Assembly: GCA_964569265.1 (NCBI GenBank)
Contig: CAZMTO010000042.1
Location: 1 to 8,385 of the forward strand
Direction: 5' to 3'
Source of the DNA: Avidehalobacter sp964569265
GTDB lineage: Bacteria > Bacillota > Dehalobacteriia > UBA4068 > UBA4997
DNA length: 8,385 nucleotides
The stretch's first letter is position 1, and each line of letters begins with the position of its first letter. Both the position numbers and the translations under genes were made by a program. This document shows, in pieces, positions 1 to 4,796 of this stretch. Below the pieces are notes generated by a model that searched no databases, was not told where the DNA came from, and was given only the letters and a program-made list of their open reading frames with translations.

Positions 1-73
1 CTCCTGCGATTCGTCAACTGACTTCGCGTATCTGTGCCACTCTTGCAATTCCTTGGCTTTGGATGATTCTCGC

Positions 74-149
74 TAAAAAAGCCGCGCCGCAGGGCGTATA
101 TAGGGCGGTGGGTGGGAATAGATAAGACCCACTTTAGCGCGGCTTTTTA
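74..149 (+). repeat. P-type palindromic repeat, copy P1
   Basis: The ends are complementary: AAAAAGCCGCGC (76-87) pairs with GCGCGGCTTTTT (137-148). Inside, GTGGGT pairs with ACCCAC just before the right arm. The left interior (88-117) carries a G-rich core with four GGG runs that recurs almost unchanged at 467-494, 553-582 and 8288-8318. The right end is a GC stem followed by five T, so the element would act as a terminator-like hairpin in either direction. All four copies lie in the same orientation. I know no named family with this core. The repeat status is seen directly; any function is inferred. Confidence 0.85.
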
Positions 150-151
150 GA

Positions 152-217
152 CCGGAAGTTCAATCGCACTTCATCTGCTGTGTCGTGATTGCATATGGCG
201 CACATTTGCCCTTCTGG
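152..217 (+). repeat. E-type palindromic repeat, short copy E1
   Basis: A 66-bp element starts CCGGAAGTTCAATCGCAC and ends GCGCACATTTGCCCTTCTGG, an imperfect inverted repeat of the start. Positions 172-194 are identical to 330-352 in copy E3, and the right end matches the right ends of E3 and E4. It lacks the central hairpin of the full-length copies, so it looks like an internal deletion in which the two terminal arms are joined. Only four bases separate it from the next copy, E2. Confidence 0.8.
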
Positions 218-221
218 CATA

Positions 222-307
222 CCGGAATTGACAATAGCGGCACATCTACTTTGTCGTCAGTTTCCTCACTTGTCGGCGTACATTAAGTACGCCTCCGGCG
301 ACTCGTC
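222..307 (+). repeat. E-type palindromic repeat, right-truncated copy E2
   Basis: It begins CCGGAATTGACAATAGCGG. Its first 33 bases are identical to 8353-8385, and its first 19 to 8098-8116. It contains a strong hairpin (about 271-302), GGCGTAC/GTACGCC nested in GTCG/CGAC, which is also the centre of copy E4. The matching right arm is missing because copy E3 begins at 309, consistent with insertion of, or recombination with, E3. The left arm aligns with that of E3 with many differences, so E2 and E3 appear to be diverged subtypes of one family. Confidence 0.8.
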
Positions 308-308
308 T

Positions 309-436
309 CCAGAAGGGACAACTGCACACCATCTGCTGTGTCGTGATTGCATTTTTCTCGCGACGCGCACTATCAGTGCAGCTTGCTCGACAAAATACAA
401 TCACTCCTTGCATATGGCGCACATTTGCCCTCCTGG
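309..436 (+). repeat. E-type palindromic repeat, full-length copy E3
   Basis: This 128-bp element can fold on itself for most of its length. The left end CCAGAAGGGACAACTGCACA is an imperfect inverted repeat of the right end GCGCACATTTGCCCTCCTGG. Further in, TGATTG and ATTTT (about 344-355) face AAAAT and CAATCA (about 393-405), and the tip is GCACT/AGTGC. It encodes no transposase and resembles a small non-autonomous palindromic element (MITE-like). Its right flank, TATTCTAACAAAGG, recurs with one change beside E4 (8244), so the repeated unit may extend beyond the inverted ends. Confidence 0.85.
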
Positions 437-452
437 TATTCTAACAAAGGTT

Positions 453-517
453 TAAAAAGCCGAGTCGCAGGGCGTATATAGGGTGGTGGGCGGGACAAGA
501 CAAACGTCTATCCAGCC
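453..517 (+). repeat. P-type repeat, diverged copy P2
   Basis: The left half matches P1, P3 and P4 (GCAGGGCGTATATAGGG, then the same spacing of GGG runs) with a few substitutions. The right half is unrelated in sequence and the outer complementary arm is lost. The new right half can still fold: GGC (489-491) with GCC (515-517), GGA with TCC, and AGAC (498-501) with GTCT (506-509). So the left core is kept while the right part is replaced or eroded. Confidence 0.7.
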
Positions 518-540
518 TTGATTGAAAAATTTTTAAAAAC

Positions 541-609
541 TAAAAATCGCGCCGCAGGGCGTATATAGGGCGGTGGGTGGGAATAGATAAGACCCACTTT
601 GGCGCGGCC
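541..609 (+). repeat. P-type palindromic repeat, copy P3
   Basis: The core is the same as in P1 and P4. The outer arms are shorter: CGCGCC (548-553) pairs with GGCGCG (601-606), and the terminal T-run is replaced by CCTTGAC, so it would be a poor terminator. GTGGGT and ACCCAC are kept. It is the copy nearest the que operon and ends about 24 bases upstream of that operon's -35 box. Confidence 0.8.
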
Positions 610-632
610 TTGACTGAAATTACCCCCTGCCC

Positions 633-661
633 TTGCAAACTGCCGCGCAATGTGCTATCAT
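633..661 (+). promoter_or_regulatory. Predicted promoter of the que operon
   Basis: TTGCAA (633-638) is separated by 17 bases from TATCAT (656-661), which is preceded by an extended -10 TGC (653-655). Transcription would start near 668-670, about ten bases before the preQ1 aptamer, which is the expected geometry. Predicted from sequence only. Confidence 0.7.
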
Positions 662-678
662 ATAAGCAAATTTAATCT

Positions 679-716
679 GACAGTTCGTAAACCTCCTGTC
701 AATAAACAAAACTAGG
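679..716 (+). promoter_or_regulatory. preQ1-I riboswitch aptamer
   Basis: Stem P1 is GACAG (679-683) with CTGTC (696-700). It encloses the loop TTCGTAAACCTC and is followed by an A-rich tail ending CAAAACTAGG. AGG (714-716) can pair with CCT (692-694) in the loop to make the H-type pseudoknot typical of preQ1-I riboswitches. The tail closely resembles the well-studied Thermoanaerobacter tengcongensis aptamer tail (AACAAAACAAGG). It lies directly upstream of genes that make preQ1, which is the classic context. Binding of preQ1 should lower expression of the operon, here probably through the adjacent terminator. Confidence 0.9.
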
Positions 717-723
717 CCATATT

Positions 724-749
724 AAAAGGGCGTAGTGCGCTCTTTTTTT
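724..749 (+). terminator. Riboswitch-controlled terminator in the queD leader
   Basis: AAAAGGGCG (724-732) pairs with CGCTCTTTT (738-746), with one G·T wobble and a 5-base loop, followed by further T to 749. It lies eight bases after the preQ1 aptamer and before the queD ribosome binding site, so it is the likely expression platform. I could not identify an unambiguous antiterminator pairing by eye. Confidence 0.8.
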
Positions 750-784
750 ATGCGTGTTTAGCGGCAGGCAGCAAGGAGGATGTT

Positions 785-1207
785 ATGTTTACATTGCAAG
801 GCTCTGTAAGCTTTGATGCAGCACATTTTTTAAAGGATCACCCCGGTGCGTGCCGTAATTTGCACGGGCATACCTGGCGTGTTATGGCCGAAATTGCCGG
901 TGAACATCTGCAAACCGATGGCCCGGCGCGTGATATGCTGGTGGATTTTGCCGAATTTAAGCAGGTTTTGCGTGAGCTGGCCGCCCACTTTGACCACAAA
1001 ATGATTTATGAGGTTGGCAGTCTTAAGCCTGCTACCTTGGCGGCGCTGGCCGACGAGGGTTTTGTTTTGGCAGAATTTTTGTCGCGCCCTACCGCCGAAC
1101 AATTAGCGCGTTGGTTTTATCAGCAGTTACAGACCAGAGGTTATGCCCCACGGCGGGTACAGGTGTGGGAAACCCCCAACAACTGTGCAATTTACGAGGA
1201 GATGTAG
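785..1207 (+). CDS. queD: 6-carboxy-5,6,7,8-tetrahydropterin synthase QueD
   Basis: QueD converts 7,8-dihydroneopterin triphosphate to 6-carboxy-5,6,7,8-tetrahydropterin, the first dedicated step of queuosine synthesis after GTP cyclohydrolase. It belongs to the 6-pyruvoyl-tetrahydropterin synthase fold. The 140-residue protein has the family length. His14, His27 and His29 (in FDAAHF and LHGHTW) fit the zinc site, Cys23 the catalytic cysteine, and Asp70-His71 in the FDHK motif the catalytic pair. PTAEQLA (102-108) and Glu129 in VWETP fit the pterin-binding end. The ATG follows an excellent AAGGAGG (773-779). It is first in the operon behind the preQ1 riboswitch, and queE starts three bases after its stop. 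FolE is not in the window and must be supplied elsewhere. Confidence 0.96.
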   Translation: MFTLQGSVSFDAAHFLKDHPGACRNLHGHTWRVMAEIAGEHLQTDGPARDMLVDFAEFKQVLRELAAHFDHKMIYEVGSLKPATLAALADEGFVLAEFLSRPTAEQLARWFYQQLQTRGYAPRRVQVWETPNNCAIYEEM

Positions 1208-1210
1208 CTT

Positions 1211-1879
1211 ATGCCAAGGTTAAAGGTTGCCGAAAAATTTGTAAGCATTAACGGCGAGGGCCGCCGTCAGGGAGAATTGGCGGCGTTTGTGCGTTTGGGT
1301 GGCTGCAACCTGCGCTGCACCTATTGCGACACTGCCTGGGCGTGGGAATGTACCCCGGATTTTGTCGAGCTTGAGCCGCAGGAGATTTATGCCTGGGTAA
1401 AACAAACCGGTGTGGCCAATGTTACGCTTACCGGCGGCGAGCCGCTGCTGCACCCCGGTGCAGGTGATTTGCTGGCACTGTTATGTGCCGACAACACTCT
1501 GTCGGTAGAGGTGGAAACCAACGGCAGTGTAGATTTGGCGCCGTTTATGGCTATGCCGCAGCGCCCGGTCTTTACGGTAGATTACAAGCTGCCGCAAAGC
1601 GGTATGCAGCCTAAAATGCATTTGCCCAGCTTTGCCCTGCTTGGTAAAAATGACGTGGTAAAGTTTGTTTGCACCGATATGGACGATTTGGCATATGCGC
1701 ATAAGGTGATGGTGGATATGCAGCTACTTGGGCGCACAGGGGTGTTTTTAAGCCCGGTGTTTGGCAAAATAGACCCTGCCGATATGGTGGCGTATATGCA
1801 GCAGCACGGGCTTAATGGCGTGCGTTTGCAGTTGCAAATGCACAAGTTTATCTGGCCGCCGGATAAACGCGGTGTTTAG
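1211..1879 (+). CDS. queE: 7-carboxy-7-deazaguanine synthase QueE (radical SAM)
   Basis: QueE rearranges the QueD product into 7-carboxy-7-deazaguanine, using S-adenosylmethionine, a [4Fe-4S] cluster and Mg2+. The protein has 222 residues. The cluster motif CxxxCxxC is Cys32, Cys36 and Cys39 in GGCNLRCTYCDT. The substrate-side GEG is at 15-17, the SAM-binding GGEP at 75-78, and the ETNGS strand at 102-106. The C-terminus QMHKFIWPPDKRGV is typical of QueE. Its ribosome binding site GAGGAG (1196-1201) lies inside the last codons of queD, with only three bases between the genes, so the two are probably translationally coupled. A 56-base AT-rich gap with no visible terminator separates it from queC. 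Confidence 0.96.
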   Translation: MPRLKVAEKFVSINGEGRRQGELAAFVRLGGCNLRCTYCDTAWAWECTPDFVELEPQEIYAWVKQTGVANVTLTGGEPLLHPGAGDLLALLCADNTLSVEVETNGSVDLAPFMAMPQRPVFTVDYKLPQSGMQPKMHLPSFALLGKNDVVKFVCTDMDDLAYAHKVMVDMQLLGRTGVFLSPVFGKIDPADMVAYMQQHGLNGVRLQLQMHKFIWPPDKRGV

Positions 1880-1935
1880 GCTGAAATATATTTGGCGGTA
1901 ATACATAATTCGGATATATAAAGAGGTATATAATA

Positions 1936-2682
1936 ATGAAAGCTTTGGTTTTAAGCTCCGGCGGGGTAGACAGTACTACCTGTTTGGCGCAGGCTGTAGA
2001 AGATTTTGGCGCTGCCAATGTGGTGGCACTTTCGGTTTTTTACGGGCAAAAGCACAGCAAAGAGCTGGCAGCGGCGCGGGCGGTGGCGGCACATTATGCG
2101 GTAAAGCATTTAGAGCTGGATCTTTCGGCGGTGTTTGCCGACAGCAGTTGTTCTTTGCTGGCACATTCTAACGCGGATATACCGCATACGGCTTATGCCG
2201 ACCAGTTAGCAGCACAAAACGGCAGCCCGGTAACCACTTATGTGCCGTTTCGTAATGGGTTGTTTATTGCTGCGGCGGCCAGTGTGGCGCAGGCCGAAGG
2301 CTGTGCGGTAATATATTACGGGGCGCATAAAGATGATGCAGCCGGCAGTGCTTACCCGGATTGCAGCGAGGCTTTTTATGCGGCAATGAACCGGGCGATA
2401 ACAGAGGGTACCGGCGGCGAGGTGCGTTTGGCGGCCCCCTTTGTAGACAGCAACAAAGCCGGTGTGGTGGCGGCAGGGCTGCGCCTTGGGGTACCCTATG
2501 AGCTTACCTGGAGCTGCTATGAGGGCGGCGATATGCCCTGCGGTGTTTGCGGCACCTGCCGTGACCGTTTGGCGGCCTTTGCGGCTAACGGTGTGGCAGA
2601 CCCGGTAAAGNNNNNNNNNNAGTATGCAGACAATAATAATAATAATGATGATATGAATAACGATAATAACGATACGGAATAA
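1936..2682 (+). CDS. queC: 7-cyano-7-deazaguanine synthase QueC (3' end across an assembly gap)
   Basis: QueC makes preQ0 from carboxydeazaguanine, ammonia and ATP. The PP-loop SGGVDST is at residues 8-14, followed by FYGQKH (35-40), TYVPFRN and GAHKDD. The zinc ligands are Cys194, Cys202, Cys205 and Cys208 in CYEGGDMPCGVCGTC. The start has AGAGG (1922-1926) nine bases upstream. Lys225 (codon 2608-2610) is where QueC proteins normally end, with one or two more residues such as Tyr-Glu. The next ten bases are N. The frame then continues through an Asn/Asp-rich low-complexity tail to TAA at 2680-2682, but this depends on the N-run having its real length. The enzyme is complete up to the gap; the tail is probably not real coding sequence and the true stop probably lies in the gap. 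Confidence 0.92.
   Translation: MKALVLSSGGVDSTTCLAQAVEDFGAANVVALSVFYGQKHSKELAAARAVAAHYAVKHLELDLSAVFADSSCSLLAHSNADIPHTAYADQLAAQNGSPVTTYVPFRNGLFIAAAASVAQAEGCAVIYYGAHKDDAAGSAYPDCSEAFYAAMNRAITEGTGGEVRLAAPFVDSNKAGVVAAGLRLGVPYELTWSCYEGGDMPCGVCGTCRDRLAAFAANGVADPVKXXXXYADNNNNNDDMNNDNNDTE
2611..2620. other. Assembly gap (10 N)
   Basis: Ten undetermined bases lie exactly at the expected C-terminus of QueC and next to simple-sequence repeats. Such runs are often placeholders, so the true length and the reading frame across the gap are unknown. Confidence 0.98.
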
Positions 2683-2703
2683 TGATACGGAATAATGATA
2701 CGG
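2632..2703 (+). repeat. Low-complexity and 13-bp tandem repeats between queC and queF
   Basis: AAT is repeated five times (2632-2646), then irregular GAT/AAT triplets, then three tandem 13-mers: AATAACGATACGG (2665-2677) and two copies of AATAATGATACGG (2678-2690, 2691-2703). The last copy runs into the queF ribosome binding site, CGGAGG. This composition is unlike the rest of the operon and suggests replication slippage. It probably explains why the assembly breaks here. Confidence 0.85.
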
Positions 2704-2713
2704 AGGAAAAACG

Positions 2714-3211
2714 ATGAGTGGCAGAACAAAAAGCGAGCTTGGCAACGTAAGCGGTTTGGGGGCAGGGCACACCAGCTACCCCACCGATTATGCGCCCGAA
2801 GTGTTGGAGAGTTTTCCGAACAAGCACCCGCAGCAGGATTATTTTGTAAAATTTAATTGCCCGGAATTTACCAGCCTTTGCCCGGTTACCGGCCAGCCGG
2901 ATTTTGCAACCATATATATCAGCTATGTGCCTGATGAGCTGCTGGTAGAAAGCAAAAGCCTTAAAATTTATTTATACAGCTTCCGCAATCACGGAGATTT
3001 TCACGAGGACTGTGTAAATATTATTATGGAAGATTTACGCGCCCTGCTAAACCCCAAATACATTGAGGTTTGGGGCAAGTTTACGCCCCGCGGCGGTCTT
3101 TCTATCGACCCTTATGTTAACTGGGGCAAGCCCGGCACACGCTGGCAGCAGGCGGCCGAAAACCGCTTGCTTTGGCACGATATGTACCCGGAAAAGATAG
3201 ATAACCGTTAA
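2714..3211 (+). CDS. queF: NADPH-dependent preQ0 reductase QueF (short, type I)
   Basis: QueF reduces the nitrile of preQ0 to the aminomethyl group of preQ1 with two NADPH; preQ1 is then inserted into tRNA by Tgt. The 165 residues match the length of the Bacillus subtilis single-domain enzyme, not the long E. coli type. Cys56 in FTSLCPVTGQPD is the nucleophile that forms the thioimide, and Asp63 is the acid. The QueF motif ESKSLK (79-84) leads into the conserved stretch YSFRNHGDFHED (88-99) containing Glu98. Cys100 sits where B. subtilis has the cysteine proposed to form a protective disulfide with the nucleophile. GGAGG (2702-2706) lies seven bases before the ATG. It is the last gene of the operon. 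Confidence 0.96.
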   Translation: MSGRTKSELGNVSGLGAGHTSYPTDYAPEVLESFPNKHPQQDYFVKFNCPEFTSLCPVTGQPDFATIYISYVPDELLVESKSLKIYLYSFRNHGDFHEDCVNIIMEDLRALLNPKYIEVWGKFTPRGGLSIDPYVNWGKPGTRWQQAAENRLLWHDMYPEKIDNR

Positions 3212-3244
3212 TTGCCGCTAACATAAACAGTTAAATAATATGTC

Positions 3245-3279
3245 AAAAATCCTCCAAAAAAATTTTCGGGGGATTTTTT
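3245..3279 (+). terminator. Rho-independent terminator of the que operon
   Basis: AAAAATCCTCC (3245-3255) pairs with GGGGGATTTTT (3268-3278), with one T·G wobble, around an A/T-rich loop and followed by a T-run. It lies 33 bases after the queF stop. Because it separates queF from the next gene, a start codon at 3240 for the downstream protease is implausible. Confidence 0.88.
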
Positions 3280-3316
3280 CTTCTGTTAATAAAAGCTTTA
3301 TAATTGATGGCTATAC

Positions 3317-3347
3317 TTGGCATAGTAAACAGAGAATTTTTTATAAT
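3317..3347 (+). promoter_or_regulatory. Predicted promoter of the nfeD-type gene
   Basis: A perfect TATAAT (3342-3347) is preceded by TTGGCA (3317-3322, five of six consensus bases) with a long 19-base spacer. Transcription would begin near 3354, just upstream of the ribosome binding site at 3360. This supports the start at 3372 and argues against the ATG at 3348. Confidence 0.5.
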
Positions 3348-3371
3348 ATGCTGATGATTGGAGAGGTTATA

Positions 3372-4697
3372 ATGGCAAATTCCCTAAAGGGGCGCATAGG
3401 TGCAGTGCTGGCTGCTTTGCTGTTGGTTTGTCTGGCGGCGGCGCCGGCTTATGCACAGCAGGTATACCGCGCTGAGCTTGACGGTGAAATTAGCGACTAT
3501 ATGGTAAATTATCTGGAGCGTGCATACGATGAAGCACAGGCGGCCAATGCCGATGCCGTGCTGCTGGAGCTTGATACCTACGGCGGTTATGTTACCGCAG
3601 CGGTATCGGTTAAGCAGATGATTATGGACGCACCGATACCCACCTATTGCTATGTTAACGATAAAGCCATATCGGCCGGTGCGCTTATTGCCCTTTCCTG
3701 TGATAAAATAGCGATAAAGCACGGCGGTTCTATTGGGGCGGCCGAGCCGCGATTGGGCGGTGAAAAGGCCGATGAAAAGGTGGTATCTTTTTGGACGGCA
3801 CAACTGGTAAGTGCCGCGCAGGAAAACGGGCGCAATGCCGAACTGGCAGCGGCGATGAGTGATTCGTCGGTGGTGATAGACGGTCTGTCGGAAGACGGCA
3901 AACTGCTTACTCTTACGTCTGCCGAAGCATTAGAGCATAAAATGGTAGACTTTGTTGCCGAGTCTGACAGCGACGCCCTTTATCTACTGGGTGTTAACGC
4001 TGCCGATATTACCGATGTGGCGTACAGCTTTCAGGAACAGGGTGCCAAGGTGCTGGGTAATTCGGTGGTAAGCACTGTGCTGCTTACTGTGGGCATAGGT
4101 TCGCTGGTGTTAGAAGCCTTTTTTGCCGGGGCAGGTATATTTGCCGCCCTTGGTGCGTTGGCGTTGGCGCTGTATTTTATCGGGGCGCTGCTGGTAAGCT
4201 ACACCGCCTGGATAGCTGTTGCGCTGGCGTTTGCCGGCCTTGTGCTGCTGATAATGGAAATTTTTGTAATACCGGGCTTTGGTGTTTGCGGTGTTTTGGG
4301 CATTGGCAGTATTGTCGGGGCGGTTATTTGTGCCGCACCCAGCCTCAGTATTGCTATGATACAACTGGCGGTGGCGCTGGTGGTGGCCATTGTGCTGGTA
4401 ATCTTCAGCCTTAAATGCGGTAAAACCCGCCGCGTATGGAGCAGGCTGATACTAAAAGATGCTACCACTACCGAGGCCGGTTATGTAAGCCAGCCGCGCA
4501 GTATAAATGCGCTGGTGGGCAAAAGCGGTGTGACGCTTACCGACCTCAGACCGTCGGGGGCGGTGCTTATAGACGGCAAACGTACCGATGTGGTGTCGGA
4601 AGGCGGCTTTGTGCGGCGCGGTACCAAAGTAACCGTTATACGTGTAGAAGGCAGCAGTGTGGTAGTGCGGCCCGATGAAGCCGAAATTGACGAATAA
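3372..4697 (+). CDS. NfeD-family membrane serine protease (ClpP class, YqeZ-like)
   Basis: This is a long-form NfeD protein: signal peptide, ClpP/SppA-like protease domain, transmembrane helices, then a small OB-fold domain. It is expected to cleave membrane-associated substrates and to work with flotillin. From the ATG at 3372 it has 441 residues, close to B. subtilis YqeZ. Residues 1-28 form a signal peptide ending AYA. Ser101 in KAISAGALIAL is the likely nucleophile, and Lys136 in DEKVV the likely general base by comparison with the Pyrococcus Ser-Lys enzyme. LDTYGG (67-72) and GSIGAAEP (119-126) are family motifs. Residues about 233-347 are strongly hydrophobic (four or five helices), and about 380-436 form the C-terminal β domain. 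GGAGAGG (3360-3366) precedes the start. The frame is open upstream to 3240, but that part overlaps a terminator. floA follows after 96 bases. Confidence 0.92.
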   Translation: MANSLKGRIGAVLAALLLVCLAAAPAYAQQVYRAELDGEISDYMVNYLERAYDEAQAANADAVLLELDTYGGYVTAAVSVKQMIMDAPIPTYCYVNDKAISAGALIALSCDKIAIKHGGSIGAAEPRLGGEKADEKVVSFWTAQLVSAAQENGRNAELAAAMSDSSVVIDGLSEDGKLLTLTSAEALEHKMVDFVAESDSDALYLLGVNAADITDVAYSFQEQGAKVLGNSVVSTVLLTVGIGSLVLEAFFAGAGIFAALGALALALYFIGALLVSYTAWIAVALAFAGLVLLIMEIFVIPGFGVCGVLGIGSIVGAVICAAPSLSIAMIQLAVALVVAIVLVIFSLKCGKTRRVWSRLILKDATTTEAGYVSQPRSINALVGKSGVTLTDLRPSGAVLIDGKRTDVVSEGGFVRRGTKVTVIRVEGSSVVVRPDEAEIDE

Positions 4698-4711
4698 CGC
4701 CAAGTATATTG

Positions 4712-4740
4712 TTGCCAAGCGCAATATTTTATGTTATGCT
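4712..4740 (+). promoter_or_regulatory. Predicted promoter of floA
   Basis: TTGCCA (4712-4717) is followed after 17 bases by TATGCT (4735-4740), with an extended -10 TGT (4732-4734). It lies in the gap between the protease gene and floA, so floA may be transcribed alone as well as with its neighbour. A weak ATATTG/CAATAT stem overlaps it, too poor to call a terminator. Confidence 0.5.
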
Positions 4741-4796
4741 AAGTTGTAACAGGTTGTATAAAGTAAACAGTTGTAAAAAACAAAGGAGGAGCCTTG

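Noticed and set aside
1..73. Possible gene fragment at the left edge: a − strand frame open from 72 to 1 with a Glu/Lys/Ser-rich product, and a + strand frame ending in TAA at 74-76
   Set aside because: Neither has a start with a ribosome binding site or a recognisable motif, and 24 codons are too few to judge. I see nothing else in 1-73.
189..455. Open reading frame of 88 codons within the left repeats
   Set aside because: It consists entirely of repeat elements, has no ribosome binding site, is rich in Cys/His/Ser, and its peptide similarity to the right-hand frame follows from DNA repeat identity. Not called as a gene.
74..620. CRISPR array
   Set aside because: Repeat units are long, palindromic, unequal in length and irregularly spaced, with no unique spacers of constant size and no cas genes.
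2206..2827. Long open frames on the − strand through queC, queF and elsewhere
   Set aside because: They are antisense shadows of clear genes, some run across the N gap, and none has a credible start signal or family motif.
3240..3371. Upstream in-frame extension of the NfeD-type protein to an ATG at 3240, or to 3348
   Set aside because: The region contains the que terminator (3245-3279) and the probable -10 box (3342-3347). The 3372 start has a good ribosome binding site and begins a proper signal peptide.
4794..4796. TTG start one codon upstream for floA
   Set aside because: It would be only four bases from GGAGG; the ATG at 4797 has normal spacing and is the stronger codon.
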